From assembly GCA_030562195.1 (NCBI GenBank), contig JAUJPP010000005.1, positions 21,129,106 to 21,193,105 on the forward strand: DNA of 64,000 bases. The letters run 5' to 3'. The notes under the pieces were generated by a model. The model made no database searches, was not told where the DNA came from, and worked only from the letters and a program-made list of their open reading frames with translations. Each line of letters opens with the position of its first letter. The stretch's first letter is position 1. This document shows, in pieces, positions 62,120 through 64,000 of this stretch. This DNA is from Nipponacmea schrenckii (taxonomy: Eukaryota; Mollusca; Gastropoda; Lottiidae). The position numbers and the translations under genes are program-made.

Positions 62120-64000
62120 ATGGCGACCCAGGACTGGAGTCCGTCAATGTTTGCGGGCCAGTCTTGGTCAGCTTGGGCAGACAATGTCCCACTCACAAAT
62201 GAAAATGGCAAGTTTCTTATCTTATCTGTTATCCTTAAAAATATCAATGCCCCAACTGAGCTATTTAACGTAGATTTAGCAATCAAATTTATGAGATAAA
62301 CCTCCTGTTTTTATTAAAGTTCAATGGGAAGTGTCATAATCAAGAATAAATTTGTTTTATATAGATGATGATGTGATAAGCTCTAGAAATGAAGAGGAGA
62401 GTTCAGAGGACAGTATGAAATTAAGAAAGAAAGGTCTGTATCATATCTGTGGGAATAATGCCTGAATATTTTCTGATTAATATCATTGTTTCTTTTCTTC
62501 AGTTAGTAGTAGTCTACTAGGTCTACTTATCATACACCTGAAACTTTGAAATGAGAATAACAACTAATTCAAGTCAAGGTTGATGAAGTAGATCTAGATG
62601 TAAACTGTTATCCTATCTGATTTAATTAAAAATGTCAAATGATTTATTGCTCCTTGAATTATCGGTACAATACATAAACTTTTAAGGGAATGATTTGATC
62701 ATTGATGTATTCTGCTCATCTTTTCAATATCTTTTTCATCTTTTGGATTCTCTATCATTAGCAACTGAATCTGTAAGTGACAATGTAAATGTTTCTGGCC
62801 ATTTAAGATCTATTATTATTTTGAAATATCTATGTCACAATTTGTTGCTTGTTGTTATTTGTCTAATGGAATGAATAGAAATGTATTTTTCCCTTACTTC
62901 CTGTTTATTTTTATTATGAAACTAATGTAGAGGAGAGGCATAACTTGCATTAAAAAAAACTTAAGATATAGTCTGTTAAATGCAATACATGAAATGCAAA
63001 ATACAATTTTTTCTCAGTTTTAAAAGAAATTCATAAAATGTTTTAGAGTGTTTGAAACAATATCTCTGACATGACTAAGAATGTCGCAAAAATGTTCATG
63101 CTCTGGATTTACTTTTTTTCTAATACTTTTTACAGATTTATCCTTGTTTGGTTTTTGTCCTTCTCAAGATGAGTTATTTCTGGTGCTCTGTGAAAAATGC
63201 AACAAATCAATTAAACCACAAGCCTTCAAGCAGCATTTGGGTATGATTTTTTTGGGCTGTTTTGTTTAATGTCTTTTTTGTGAAGAATTTCAATGCTGAA
63301 AATGCTGATATTGTTTTCTTTCCATTAGAAAGAGTAGGGCCTATAGACTTACTTTTATTGGATTTGATTAAAAAAAAGGCTTGTTTTAATAAGATGTGCT
63401 CTATGAACTTGAACAATCTCTGCTCATGATTTATGAATTTGTCTTTTGTTATTTTCCAGTCAAAAGACATGGTGTTAAAGATAGTCATGCAAGACGTTCC
63501 AGTTCTACCTCTTATAGTTCTCATTCGTCATCTAAATATATTTCCCCTAAGAAGGAAGAAAAGCGAAGCTCATCTTCAAGCAGCCAGGCACCTTTAACAT
63601 GCCCTGTACCCACAAAAGCCAGTGTGAAACAAACTCCACCCAATATTGCAGCATTAGCTAGAGCTAGACAAAATGCAAGGGATAAATCAGAGTCTTCTGC
63701 CCCTGTGAAAGAAAAGGGGGAGAAACCTGATGACTCACCTATAAAGGTGAAAAAGTCACAATCATTACCCATCGTGAAGGTAGAACGTATATCAGAGCAG
63801 CTTTCAAGTAAGAAACCAATGGCAATCAGCTCGGACTCAGATCCGTCTGATATTAATATGAGCTCAATTAAAACTGAAATTGAGCTGGAAGAAAAAACAG
63901 ACATCTATATGCCAGAGTTGCAAGCAGAGTTGGAAAAAGTTCCTGAAAAACCACCGGTTCTACAGCCAATCAAACCTTATTTTCCAAAACTTACAAAATC
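62120..64000 (+). CDS. ATXN7: Ataxin-7, SAGA complex subunit (5' part, runs off the window)
   Basis: Four exons are visible: 62120-62207, 62365-62433, 63136-63240 and 63460 to the window edge, still open (267 codons seen). Ataxin-7 anchors the deubiquitinase module of the SAGA histone-modifying complex in the nucleus. The family's N-terminal blocks are present: GQSWSAWAD, DLSLFGFCPSQDELFLVLC, and a zinc-binding C-x2-C-x11-H-x4-H (CEKCNKSIKPQAFKQH..KRH) spanning exons 3 and 4. A Ser/Lys-rich linker follows. The SCA7 domain would lie beyond the edge. There is no polyglutamine tract before GQSW, unlike human. Intron 1 has a GC donor (AATG|gcaagt), needed to keep the frame. The paralogues ATXN7L1/L2 are alternatives, but gene order favours ATXN7. 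Confidence 0.9.
62208..62213 (+). promoter_or_regulatory. Non-canonical GC splice donor of ATXN7 intron 1
   Basis: The exon 1 border reads ATG|gcaagt. Use of GC here and 'atag' at 62361-62364 joins ...LTNEN to DDDVISS in frame and retains the family sequence on both sides. The positions after GC match the strong consensus (AAGT) seen in GC-AG introns. No GT donor nearby gives the right phase. Confidence 0.75.

Noticed and set aside
63521..63904. 127-codon minus-strand ORF
   Set aside because: Antisense shadow of ATXN7 exon 4.

Overview
This window is animal (metazoan) genomic DNA and most likely molluscan. The DNA is AT-rich. Coding sequence occurs only as short exons bounded by GT..AG (once GC..AG) splice sites. 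A tRNA-derived SINE and a repeat of about 158 bp built around 'gtcaagggcaataactcaaaa' recur; both are typical of mollusc genomes. The class (bivalve or gastropod) cannot be settled from this window.

Four protein-coding genes could be reconstructed exon by exon, all in the right half. (1) PSMB6, proteasome subunit beta-1, plus strand, 30578-32895, six exons, 231 aa. (2) A FOXJ2/FOXJ3-type forkhead factor, minus strand, 38091-53086, ten exons, 413 aa. (3) THOC7, a THO/TREX mRNA-export subunit, minus strand, 55780-61839, eight exons, 197 aa. (4) The 5' part of an ataxin-7 (ATXN7, SAGA subunit) gene, plus strand, from 62120 past the right edge. THOC7 and ATXN7 lie head to head across 280 bp holding a perfect CRE palindrome. 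The same gene pair is head to head in human, so this looks like an ancient bidirectional unit.

The left half (1-28 kb) has no gene I could establish and is dominated by repeats: a CpG-rich inverted-repeat element with a broken MADF-like exon (1-540); nested palindromes (2768-3083); a 158-bp-period array (3.1-3.7 kb); a 23-bp minisatellite (4.4-4.7 kb); an 88-bp AT-rich minisatellite (8.2-10.4 kb) interrupted by a fold-back element with perfect 147-bp arms; and a Helentron-like element (10550-12189). Between 28.6 and 30.3 kb lie a LINE fragment, a decayed pogo/Tigger transposase and an intact-looking SINE with 14-bp target duplications.

The most unusual architecture is in the mobile DNA. Three separate tandem arrays (88 bp, 27 bp and 31 bp units) each carry one inverted-repeat transposon. 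One transposon family is represented both by a 1.1-kb copy and by a 29-bp 'ends only' palindrome, each flanked by 7-bp direct repeats. The loop of the 147-bp fold-back element is a clean copy of sequence that, 0.9 kb away, is split by the Helentron-like insertion. I saw no bacterial, viral, CRISPR or operon-like system.
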